From assembly GCA_001784175.1 (NCBI GenBank), contig MFPR01000004.1:1-64000 (forward strand): a stretch of DNA of 64,000 nt, read 5' to 3'. Below are positions 1-6,929 of this stretch, piece after piece (position 1 is the first letter of the stretch; the number at the start of each line of letters is the position of its first letter). The stretch comes from Candidatus Lindowbacteria bacterium RIFCSPLOWO2_12_FULL_62_27 (lineage in GTDB: Bacteria > Lindowbacteria > 2-12-FULL-62-27). The notes below the pieces were generated by a model. The model did no database searches and was not told the DNA's origin. It worked only from the letters and a program-made list of their open reading frames with translations. The position numbers and the translations under genes were made by a program.

Positions 1-810
1 GAGCTCCGACGGGGCGAAGATCACGAACGCGAGGAGAATCCCCAGAAAAATCGTGAAGACGCTCATTTCCTTGAGGACATGCTCCGGGAAAAACCGGAGG
101 CTCCGGTCCGGATGAAAGACCGGTTCGACGCCGACGGGATCCATCGTCGAAAGATTCTGCACGCGCATCAAAAACAAATGGATGGAAACCAACCCCACGA
201 TCACCCACGGCAGGACCACCACGTGCAGGACGTAGAATCTCGCCAGCGTCTCGCCGCTGACCGTTTCCCCGCCGCGCAAAAGGAGCGACAGGTGGTTGCC
301 GATCAGCGGCACCGCGCGCGTGACTTCCGTGCCGACCGTCGTGGCCCAGTAGGAGAGCTGGTTCCAGGGGAGAAGATACCCGGTGAAGCCGAACGTGACG
401 GTGACGCCGAGAAGCGCCACGCCGGTGACCCACGTCAGTTCCCGGGGTTTTTTGTAGCTGCCCATGACGAACACGCGAAGCATATGGAGCATGAGCATGA
501 CGATCATGAGGGTGGCGCCCCAGGAGTGCAACCCCCGGATGAGCCAGCCCGCCGGGACTTCGATCTGGATGAATTTGATCGAATCGAAGGCGTGATCGGC
601 CGTGGGCCGGTAATAGACCATGAGGAGGATGCCGGTGACGATCTGGTTGACGAGCAAAAACAGCGCGAGGCTTCCGAAAGTGTGCCACCAGGAGACGTGC
701 GGCGGGAGCGGTTTTTGGGCCTGATGCCGGGCGAAGTCTTTGACGGCGTCCCACGGGTAGCGATCGCGCAAAAAGCCTTCGACGGCGGCCTTGAGTTTCC
801 CGAGACTCAT
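1..810 (-). CDS. cytochrome b (b6-type N-terminal half), partial
   Basis: Cytochrome b subunit of a quinol:cytochrome c oxidoreductase in the cytoplasmic membrane. Translation from the ATG at 810 gives 270 codons that run off the window edge, so the C-terminus is missing. Two haem-ligand pairs are visible: His-x13-His in the helix starting LHSWGATLM, and His-x14-His in the helix FYVLHVVVLPW...SIH. This spacing is like cytochrome b6. The start overlaps the Rieske stop (ATGA), so the two are translationally coupled. It is the last visible gene of a minus-strand operon: tetrahaem c, nine-haem c, Rieske, cytochrome b. Family call is solid; whether the full protein is bc1-like or split b6/IV cannot be seen. 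Confidence 0.93.
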   Translation of the reverse strand, partial: MSLGKLKAAVEGFLRDRYPWDAVKDFARHQAQKPLPPHVSWWHTFGSLALFLLVNQIVTGILLMVYYRPTADHAFDSIKFIQIEVPAGWLIRGLHSWGATLMIVMLMLHMLRVFVMGSYKKPRELTWVTGVALLGVTVTFGFTGYLLPWNQLSYWATTVGTEVTRAVPLIGNHLSLLLRGGETVSGETLARFYVLHVVVLPWVIVGLVSIHLFLMRVQNLSTMDPVGVEPVFHPDRSLRFFPEHVLKEMSVFTIFLGILLAFVIFAPSEL

Positions 811-1259
811 ACCGGCGGCACCTTCACTTTCACGTTGTCGCCCACGACCATCACCTCGTAGGCGAGGAGCGGCCCCGGCGGCGGGCCGGAAACGACTTTG
901 CCGTCCTGCGAAAACACGCCGGCGTGGCACGGGCATTTGAACGTCCGGGTCGGACTGTCCCATTGGACGATGCACCCAAGATGCGGGCAGGCGAGGGAAT
1001 AGGCCTTGAAGTCCGATTCCGAAACGCGGATGACCGAGAACGGATGTCCACCCACCTGGAAATTTTTGGCGGTGGCCACCGGCCAGTCCCGTGTCGGGCC
1101 GGCGTCGATGACATCCTGCGCGCCGCCGCGTTTTCGCGCCGGCCAGAGGTAGGCGCCGACGGGCGCGAGCATGGCGGCCAGGACCGTCGCAAGCCCTCCG
1201 CCCAGAAAGTAGTCGAGGAATTTCCGGCGCGGGAGGCCGTTCTGATTATGGGCGGCCAT
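807..1259 (-). CDS. Rieske [2Fe-2S] protein of the cytochrome bc complex
   Basis: 150-residue Rieske iron-sulfur subunit that passes electrons from quinol to cytochrome c on the outer face of the membrane. The cluster motifs CPHLGC and CPCHAG (C-x-H and C-x2-H) are present. The N-terminus has a twin-arginine-like motif (RRKFLDY) followed by one hydrophobic segment, so it is Tat-exported and anchored. The start chosen is the ATG at 1259, which overlaps the end of the nine-haem cytochrome by 14 bp; an open frame continues further upstream but would bury the signal. Directly followed by cytochrome b. Confidence 0.93.
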   Translation of the reverse strand: MAAHNQNGLPRRKFLDYFLGGGLATVLAAMLAPVGAYLWPARKRGGAQDVIDAGPTRDWPVATAKNFQVGGHPFSVIRVSESDFKAYSLACPHLGCIVQWDSPTRTFKCPCHAGVFSQDGKVVSGPPPGPLLAYEVMVVGDNVKVKVPPV

Positions 1260-2463
1260 TCGTTTGTTCCACCTCGGCGCGTTTGGCGGCGCAGGCGATC
1301 GACAGCACAAGCAGAAATATGAAGATGGGCACGAACATCAGCCGCCGGACGCCCTCGCTCAGAATTTTTTTCTTGATCGATTGCCGTATCTGATCCAACC
1401 GGTCGGTGTTCTCCCGGATGACCTTGGAAAGATCCACCAGATTGAGCGCGTGCTGGGCGGGCGTGAGCGCAATCAGCGCCGTTTTGGCCTCCTCCATCTG
1501 TACCTGCGCCTCGCCGACTTCAAATCCCCGCACGGCGGCCTTGTGCAGTTCGCCCGACACGTCCGAAAGGTCGCGCCGGAGCTGTCCGAATCCGGCAAGA
1601 AACTCGTCCCGGACATCCAGTGCGTTGTCGTCCGGGCGTTGATGGCATTCCCGGCAGGCGGTGCGGAGGAGGTCCTCGGTCGGATGAAGAATGGCGTGGT
1701 TGGAGTGGCAGGACACGCAGGCTTTCATCTTGCCGGCGGCCGTCACCGCCGCGTGCGGGCTTTTCGAAAACGATTCGGCCTCGCGGATGTGACAGCTCCC
1801 GCAAATTTCACTGACATCCCGGACGCCCGGCGGCACGGCGCCGTGATTGCCGTGACAAGTGGCGCACGTCGGCGCCGAGAGGTCCTTGCGGACGCGCAGG
1901 GCGTGCGCGTGGACGCTGCGCTCGTAATCGGCCGGATGGGCCGCGGACAATTTGTACTTCGACATTTTCGCCGCATCCGAGTGGCATTGGCCGCACGTGG
2001 CCGGGACGTTCGTCGGATGGACGCTCGACGCCGGATCCTTGGGGCGCTTGATGCCGTGCGACCCGTGGCAGTCGGCGCAGACGGCGACGTTGTCGTCCCC
2101 CGCGCCGAAAAGGCGCTCGCCGTGTTTGGACGTTTTGTAATGGGCCAACTGGTCAGTCGGGAGGCGGAACGGATTCATCTTGCGGACGTCGCTGTGGCAT
2201 CCGCCGCAAAAATTCGGGATGTCCTTGCGGTCCGGTTTGCCTTTGAACGACGGGTCGTCCGTCATCGCCGCCTCGTCGGCGACGGCCGGATTGCCCCCGT
2301 GACAGCCGTGGCATCCCACCTGGGCGTGGACACTGGAGCGCACGCCCTCCACCAAGGCCGGGTCGGATTCGAAATGGCATGATTCGCAACTGGAGGCGAA
2401 GGCCGCCGGTTGCGCGGCGAACAGAAGAACGCCGCCGAAGAGGAGTACGCCCCGCCGCATCAT
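1246..2463 (-). CDS. nine-haem cytochrome c with C-terminal membrane anchor
   Basis: 405 residues with a Sec signal (hydrophobic stretch ending AAFASS) and nine CXXCH motifs: CESCH, CHGCH, CGGCH, CADCH, CGQCH, CATCH, CGSCH, CVSCH and CRECH. A haem-free helical C-terminal region (about residues 295-370) precedes a transmembrane helix (MFVPIFIFLLVLSIA). It sits between a tetrahaem cytochrome and the Rieske/cytochrome b genes, so it is probably the electron-accepting cytochrome subunit of this bc-type complex. I do not recognise a named family. The start is the first of two adjacent ATGs (2463/2460), 20 bp after the upstream stop. Confidence 0.88.
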   Translation of the reverse strand: MMRRGVLLFGGVLLFAAQPAAFASSCESCHFESDPALVEGVRSSVHAQVGCHGCHGGNPAVADEAAMTDDPSFKGKPDRKDIPNFCGGCHSDVRKMNPFRLPTDQLAHYKTSKHGERLFGAGDDNVAVCADCHGSHGIKRPKDPASSVHPTNVPATCGQCHSDAAKMSKYKLSAAHPADYERSVHAHALRVRKDLSAPTCATCHGNHGAVPPGVRDVSEICGSCHIREAESFSKSPHAAVTAAGKMKACVSCHSNHAILHPTEDLLRTACRECHQRPDDNALDVRDEFLAGFGQLRRDLSDVSGELHKAAVRGFEVGEAQVQMEEAKTALIALTPAQHALNLVDLSKVIRENTDRLDQIRQSIKKKILSEGVRRLMFVPIFIFLLVLSIACAAKRAEVEQTNGRP

Positions 2464-2483
2464 GCGCCGCACGCGAATGCCTT

Positions 2484-3125
2484 CTATTTGGCGGGCTTGG
2501 CCGGCGCCTCCTTGGCCGTGGGTGCCGCCGGCTTCTTGTGGGCGACCTTCTTCCACATTTCCTTGAAATCAAATCCCTTGAAACCCGGCGCGGATTCGTT
2601 GTGGCACCGCGTGCAGGTCTTCTCGTCCGGAATGATCATCCCGTTTTCGACGGCCTTTTTGCGGTCTTTCATGACGGGCACTTTCGCGTAATCTCCTCCC
2701 GCGCCATGGCAGGCCTCGCACTGAACGCCGTCTGACATTTTGAATTTCTCGCCCAAGAGGGACGCGGCGGCACCAAAGGCCGTGACGTGGCACTTGAGAC
2801 ACTCCGGCGCTTTCTGCGGGTCGCCCTTCACGCCGGCTTTTTCGGCCACCTCTTTCGCTTCCTTTGTCGCCAGCGTCTGGTACGCATGCGAATGCTTGCT
2901 GCCCTGCCACTGCTTGAGCTGGTTGCCCTTGGCGTCGCTCTTGTGGCAGGCGCCGCACTTTTCGGCGCCGATGAATTTGTGCGGGGCCGGCTCTGCGGCG
3001 GACGCGCCATTGGACGGCCAGAACAGAATGACCAGGCAGGCCAGCGAAAACACGATGGCCAGCGCCACGCCCGTGATCACAAACGTGCGCTCAATGAGCG
3101 AAACCTCTCTCTCGTCCAGTTCCAT
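2484..3125 (-). CDS. tetrahaem cytochrome c (cytochrome c554-like), membrane anchored
   Basis: About 213 residues: short N-terminus, one transmembrane segment (FVITGVALAIVFSLACLVILFW) that is probably uncleaved, then a periplasmic domain with four CXXCH motifs (CGACH, CLKCH, CEACH, CTRCH). The first part resembles cytochrome c554-type domains (FIGAEKCGACH). The C-terminus is rich in Lys, Ala and Pro. The start at 3125 has AAAGGAAG at suitable distance; an ATG at 3146 and a GTG at 3158 are in frame. It is the first gene of the minus-strand bc operon and its promoter should lie in 3126-3526. Confidence 0.85.
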   Translation of the reverse strand: MELDEREVSLIERTFVITGVALAIVFSLACLVILFWPSNGASAAEPAPHKFIGAEKCGACHKSDAKGNQLKQWQGSKHSHAYQTLATKEAKEVAEKAGVKGDPQKAPECLKCHVTAFGAAASLLGEKFKMSDGVQCEACHGAGGDYAKVPVMKDRKKAVENGMIIPDEKTCTRCHNESAPGFKGFDFKEMWKKVAHKKPAAPTAKEAPAKPAK

Positions 3126-3526
3126 CGGATGCACTTCCTTTCCCATACTTCGTGTCACCTCAGCCTTCGCTTGCCCCGCCCGGGATATGCCCTTTGCCGA
3201 TAAATTCGGCAGTCTTGGTGCAGACTACCGGGAGAATTGCAAAAGTGGTTCCTCGGCAAGAGACGGAGGTTAAAAACAGGGTTACTGGTTGGAGTTGAAA
3301 GCGATAGAGGTCAAGGATGAGCGCGGCGGATGTGGACGAAACGTCATGTTCTGTGACAAATGTCATGAATAGAGACAGATCATCCGCCTTCCGTCAGCGG
3401 GAGCATTCCCAAGACATCCCGTCTTATGATTCCGATGTTGAGCGTGTTAAGCAATCTTGCGGTGCGGCGCCGTCAATGGACTGAAAATTGCTCTATCAAG
3501 AGACAGGTGGGTTTGAAAGGAGCGTG
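3126..3526. promoter_or_regulatory. divergent intergenic region with TGACA-AA-TGTCA palindrome
   Basis: About 400 bp between the minus-strand bc operon and the plus-strand Cys-motif gene. No ORF of interest is seen. It contains the perfect inverted repeat TGACAAATGTCA arms (TGACA / TGTCA, 3354-3365) and an upstream GTCATG copied at 3343 and 3362, which could be an operator. No convincing -35/-10 pair was picked. Function is inferred from position only. Confidence 0.4.
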
Positions 3527-3931
3527 ATGGCCATGCAGTTGACACCGGTAGAACTTGTGGAGTATCGACGGGATCTCAAGGACCGCATCTGCTCGATTTG
3601 CCGCAAGTTCGGCTACGATGACGTGTGCGGGGTGGGAGCGGAAGGCGAATGTCCCTTTGATGTGCATCTCGCCCGGCTGGTCGACGCCGTTTTGTCGACG
3701 CCCCGGAGCAACCTGGTCGCCGATTACGTGCCGAAAATCCGCGAGTTGGTCTGCGCCTCGTGCCCGAACCAGAACGAGCAGGGCGTCTGCAAGTCGCGCG
3801 ACCGGGCCTACTGCGGCCTCGACAGCTTCCTCGTGCTCGTCGTCCAGACCATCGAGGACACGTACGACCGGCTGCACGCACGACCGGCCGCATCCAGCCA
3901 ACGGGAGACGCTCAGACAGAACGTGGCTTAG
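3527..3931 (+). CDS. small protein with duplicated C-x2-C-x8-C-x7-C motif
   Basis: 134 residues, no signal peptide or membrane helix seen. Two copies of exactly C-x2-C-x8-C-x7-C occur at residues 22-42 and 76-96, each followed by a hydrophobic helix, so the protein is an internal duplication and each half probably binds a metal or Fe-S cluster. I do not recognise a named family. The ATG at 3527 follows AAAGGAG closely; a second in-frame ATG at 3533 has better spacing. It is transcribed away from the bc operon, so it may be a regulator or partner of that respiratory complex, but this is only positional. Confidence 0.7.
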   Translation: MAMQLTPVELVEYRRDLKDRICSICRKFGYDDVCGVGAEGECPFDVHLARLVDAVLSTPRSNLVADYVPKIRELVCASCPNQNEQGVCKSRDRAYCGLDSFLVLVVQTIEDTYDRLHARPAASSQRETLRQNVA

Positions 3932-3976
3932 CCGTGTAACAAAATGAACATTTGGCCGGGGATATTCACGCGCGTA

Positions 3977-4513
3977 CTAACCGGTTGGGTATCTCTCAAG
4001 ATACTTCAGAACGGCCCGTTCAACCGCCGACGGGGACAGGTTCGGATATTTCTGATAGATCTCTTTTGGAATCCGGCCCAGCAGGCTTTTCATCCGTTCA
4101 GGGACCACCAGACCCGAACGGATCAGGCTGTCCGCATCCCGCAGATCCTTTTCAAACCCGCGGACGACCTTCGATAAAAATTGCCCGTAGGGATCGTAGT
4201 GATAAAAACTGACGTTCTGCAGCGTCAGGATATGGACATGACGGTCGTCCGATCCCGGAAGGGCCGGAACAAAATCGGCCGGGCTTGCCAGTTCGATGTT
4301 GATATTGAGTTTCTCCTTGATGGCCTGCACGTCCCGCAAAACGTCTTCGCGATCCACAGACAAATCGACGTCCAATGTGCTTTCCCGCCATCCCATTTCG
4401 ACGGCGGTGCCTCCTCCGGTGATGTAGATCCGGTAATGGCCGCGCGTCGGCGCCGAGGCCGCGATGGCCCGCATGAACTTCTTGAGGCCCGACTTGTCCA
4501 GCGCATTTCTCAT
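3977..4513 (-). CDS. nucleotidyltransferase-like protein (DUF6036-like)
   Basis: 178 residues. The N-terminal part has GHYRIYITGGGTAVEMGW...STLDVDLSVD, a pattern like the minimal nucleotidyltransferase fold (GG followed by D-x-D). Such DUF6036-like proteins are often paired with a small upstream partner, as here: its ATG overlaps the stop of the upstream gene (ATGA at 4510-4513). A toxin-antitoxin or genome-stabilising role is possible but not shown. Convergent with the Cys-motif gene that ends at 3931. Confidence 0.65.
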   Translation of the reverse strand: MRNALDKSGLKKFMRAIAASAPTRGHYRIYITGGGTAVEMGWRESTLDVDLSVDREDVLRDVQAIKEKLNINIELASPADFVPALPGSDDRHVHILTLQNVSFYHYDPYGQFLSKVVRGFEKDLRDADSLIRSGLVVPERMKSLLGRIPKEIYQKYPNLSPSAVERAVLKYLERYPTG

Positions 4514-4956
4514 GACCCCGTCCCCTGCAGCCGATCCAGCGCGTCCGCGAAACTGCTGATCCTTCGAAGATGCGCGGTATATCGCGCATGGGCCAGGTCA
4601 TCGCCCGATTCCTTTTCCAGAAGACGATAGAGCTCCACGTCGGACCGGGGGAACGCCATTTTCGGCAGCGCGACTCCCTGACGACGGAGCCGCGGAAAGG
4701 CGATGGAAATCAAAAGCGCGGGGATGGTCTTTCGGCCCATCGACAAATCCCGGATGCCTTCGTCCACCATTTCCCCGCCCGGCAGGCCCATTTTTTGAAA
4801 GGATGCCGACCCGAATCGCGCCCTCTGCCATCGGGCGCAGACCGCCGCGCAGGCGCCGGCGGACCTGTCCCTCGCCCGCATCCTCCGCGCGCGCGTCCGG
4901 CCGCCCTGCCGGCCCCAATCCCGAAACAGGCGACGAACCCTCGCAGGCAAGATCAT
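4510..4956 (-). CDS. partner protein of the nucleotidyltransferase-like gene
   Basis: 148 residues, Arg-rich N-terminal half and a more ordered C-terminal half (from GGEMVDEGIRDL on). No catalytic motif recognised. The ATG at 4956 sits exactly 7 nt after a consensus -10 box, so the mRNA is probably leaderless; there is no ribosome-binding site. It is co-directional and overlapping with the next gene, as in two-gene toxin-antitoxin-like modules. The real start could be further in if the N-terminal region is not translated. Confidence 0.55.
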   Translation of the reverse strand: MILPARVRRLFRDWGRQGGRTRARRMRARDRSAGACAAVCARWQRARFGSASFQKMGLPGGEMVDEGIRDLSMGRKTIPALLISIAFPRLRRQGVALPKMAFPRSDVELYRLLEKESGDDLAHARYTAHLRRISSFADALDRLQGTGS

Positions 4957-4962
4957 GGGATG

Positions 4963-4991
4963 ATTATATACGTATGGGGTACGTATTGCAA
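4963..4991 (-). promoter_or_regulatory. promoter TTGCAA-17-TATAAT with internal operator
   Basis: On the minus strand -35 TTGCAA (4991-4986), 17-bp spacer, -10 TATAAT (4968-4963). The spacer holds two ATACGTA half-sites separated by CCCC, a likely operator for autoregulation. Six bases lie between the -10 box and the ATG at 4956, so transcription should begin at the A of the start codon. Confidence 0.75.
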
Positions 4992-5028
4992 GTATTCGTC
5001 CCGTTGTCTCCGGTTGTCTCCGGGCCGC

Positions 5029-5442
5029 CTATCCCTTTTTGTGCGCGCCGACCGTCCGGGTGAGGAGAGAGTAGTATCGAAGGGTGGCCGGCATGTGGGA
5101 TCCGACGGAACCGAGGATGAGGACGGCCGACAGGATCCAGACCCGCTGCTCCCAGAGAAGCGGAACCAGCAGGACCAAGCCGATTTTGGCCAGCGTGAGC
5201 AGACCCCGGACCTGAAACAGCCAGTTGAAACTGCAATAGAGTTCGATCACCGCATAGGCCGCGCCCGTGCCGGCCGTCCAGAGCATGGCCGGGAAGAGCC
5301 TCTCCGCCGGCAGGTCAAAGACGTGGCCGCCCAAGAGGATTCCCATCGACGCCAGATGCGCCGTCCGGACCGCGATTCGAAGCGCCCGCTCGCCGCGGAA
5401 GGCCCGGTCTTTTTCGGGGAACAGGACGTCCCGGATACTCAT
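5029..5442 (-). CDS. small integral membrane protein, unknown function
   Basis: 137 residues with four predicted membrane segments and a histidine pair in the first helix region (RTAHLASMGILLGGH), which might ligate haem. No named family is recognised; a CopD-like or haem-binding membrane protein is one possibility. AAGGAG lies 5 nt before the ATG at 5442. It follows mobA by 25 bp in the same direction, so it is probably in the mobBA operon. Confidence 0.6.
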   Translation of the reverse strand: MSIRDVLFPEKDRAFRGERALRIAVRTAHLASMGILLGGHVFDLPAERLFPAMLWTAGTGAAYAVIELYCSFNWLFQVRGLLTLAKIGLVLLVPLLWEQRVWILSAVLILGSVGSHMPATLRYYSLLTRTVGAHKKG

Positions 5443-5467
5443 GCTTGCTCCTTGTCCTGTTTCGGGA

Positions 5468-6079
5468 CTACCGGCAGACCGTCAAACGGCGGGCGGGCGG
5501 CGGGCGGCGCGCTTGCCGTTCAAACGACGCCGGATCGTTCAGATTCCGGAACGTGGCCAGCTCTGGATCCAAGTCCCGGACCCGGCGATCGTCCAAAATG
5601 GCGGGAAACCCGGACACGAAAAGATTCTCCTGGATGGACAGCACGCCGTACGAGAACGAGTCCGCGACCGCGTCCAGCAGATCCGTGGAGAAAATCAGCG
5701 GAAACGGCCGCAGCCTCCGGTCGGCCTCGCAGACGACCACATCGCCCGGCGTCGCGATCATGACCCGAAGCAGTCGCGGCGAAAGGAACGGCTGGTCGCA
5801 GGCCGTGATGAGGACCCGGCGGGTGGCGGCATGCCGGAGCGCGGCATGGACGCCGGCCAGGGCGCATCGGTAGGGCATGGCGTCCCGCGCGACTGCCAGT
5901 CCGAGCGACTCATATTTTTTGGGGCACTTGGCGACCAGAAACGGATCCGTTCCCGTTACGCGTTTCAAAATCCCCGCAATGAAGAGCGCCATGGGCCTGC
6001 CACGGATGGGCAGGAGGGCCTTGTCACTCCCCATCCGGCGGGACAGCCCGCCGGTCAGGATGGCCGCGGAAATCGTCAT
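5468..6079 (-). CDS. mobA: molybdenum cofactor guanylyltransferase MobA
   Basis: 203 residues. Transfers GMP from GTP to Mo-molybdopterin to make the guanine dinucleotide cofactor of DMSO-reductase-family enzymes. The nucleotidyltransferase signature LTGGLSRRMGSDKALL is at residues 8-23, and CDQPF (the metal-binding Asp motif) is at about residue 111. Its ATG overlaps the stop of mobB. This window encodes NapA, an IdrA/AioA-type enzyme and an NXR/Nar-like enzyme, all expected to need bis-MGD, which explains the location. Confidence 0.9.
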   Translation of the reverse strand: MTISAAILTGGLSRRMGSDKALLPIRGRPMALFIAGILKRVTGTDPFLVAKCPKKYESLGLAVARDAMPYRCALAGVHAALRHAATRRVLITACDQPFLSPRLLRVMIATPGDVVVCEADRRLRPFPLIFSTDLLDAVADSFSYGVLSIQENLFVSGFPAILDDRRVRDLDPELATFRNLNDPASFERQARRPPPARRLTVCR

Positions 6080-6600
6080 GACCGCCGGCCCACGGCCGCC
6101 GCCCCGAGCTTGTCCAGGACAAATCCGGCAATGCGGTCGACCTCGTCGGCCCAGAACCGCGGGACGCGCGAATCGGGAGGATTGGCGTTCGGCGTCCGGC
6201 GCAGGACAAATCCGATGACCGTGCTTTCGCGCTCAAGCCCCATGTCGGCCAGTTCGGCGGCGTCGCGGAGCACCACGAGTTTGGGAAATCCCAGCCGCTT
6301 GTAGCCCTCGAGGATGACGAGGTCCGGCGACTCCAGCCGGCTGAGAATGTCGGCGACCTCGATGGGCGCCTCCAGCCTTCGCATGTGAGCCACCTGTGAA
6401 CTCGATGCGATCACAACTTCGTCCGCGCCGGCCTGCCGGAACCGCCACGTGTCCTTGCCCTTCTGGTCGATGGAAAAATCATGGGCGTCGTGCTTGATCA
6501 CCGCCACGGCGAGGCCCTGCGCGCGGAAGAGAGGAATCATCCGCTCGATCAGCGTCGTCTTGCCGCTGTTTTTTCTCCCGACAACGGAAATGATTTTCAT
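6076..6600 (-). CDS. mobB: molybdopterin-guanine dinucleotide biosynthesis adaptor MobB
   Basis: 174 residues. P-loop GTP-binding protein that assists MobA. The Walker A motif is VGRKNSGKTT (residues 7-16), followed by VIKHDAHDF typical of MobB, and LVILEGYK as the Walker B region. Chosen start is the ATG at 6600; the open frame extends to 6633 with a poor N-terminus. First gene of the mobB-mobA-membrane protein operon. Confidence 0.9.
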   Translation of the reverse strand: MKIISVVGRKNSGKTTLIERMIPLFRAQGLAVAVIKHDAHDFSIDQKGKDTWRFRQAGADEVVIASSSQVAHMRRLEAPIEVADILSRLESPDLVILEGYKRLGFPKLVVLRDAAELADMGLERESTVIGFVLRRTPNANPPDSRVPRFWADEVDRIAGFVLDKLGAAAVGRRS

Positions 6601-6727
6601 ATGTGAGGATTCGTTCTGCATAAAGTGGGCCATGAAGGCCCTCTGAGCAGAAGTTGGGCATTATTGATTGAATGAGTGTCGGTTGTCGATCTATGGCGGG
6701 CGAGCCGGACAAAGTCGGCGAAGCAAA

Positions 6728-6750
6728 AATTGCCCTGTAACAGGACAATT
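6728..6750. promoter_or_regulatory. 23-bp near-perfect palindrome (possible operator)
   Basis: Arms AATTGCCCTGT and ACAGGACAATT around a central A, with one mismatched pair. It lies in the 330-bp gap between mobB (minus) and the radical SAM gene (plus), so it could control either. The half-sites do not match the FNR consensus spacing. The rest of 6601-6929 holds a copy of a dispersed repeat and no ORF I can support. Confidence 0.45.
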
Positions 6751-6814
6751 GTAAATCGACGCGGCCAAGTCCATTCCACGGACACACGAGACTTCTGTAT
6801 TGAAACACAACCGG

Positions 6815-6900
6815 TTAAGCACGAAGTCTCATCGGCGGACCGGGCGGAATAGTCTTTGCAACTCGGTAATTTATCACCTCCTCTCTCCCCCCGCGGGGAC
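6815..6900 (+). repeat. dispersed repeat, diverged and truncated copy
   Basis: About 86 bp that aligns by eye with 8918-9002: both run TTAAG, CGAAGTC, GGCGGA, CGGAAT, GTCTTTGCA, then CACCTCCTCTC and a run of C. This copy is degraded: its hairpin has only CCCCGCGGGG and the second hairpin is absent. Together with the copy at 8918 it brackets the radical SAM gene. Confidence 0.65.
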
Positions 6901-6929
6901 AAGGAGAACTACGGATTGAAGGACGGGAC

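Noticed and set aside
1264-2382. Long plus-strand open frame opposite the nine-haem cytochrome gene
   Set aside because: It is a shadow frame of a GC-rich gene: no domain, no start signal and clear CXXCH coding on the other strand.
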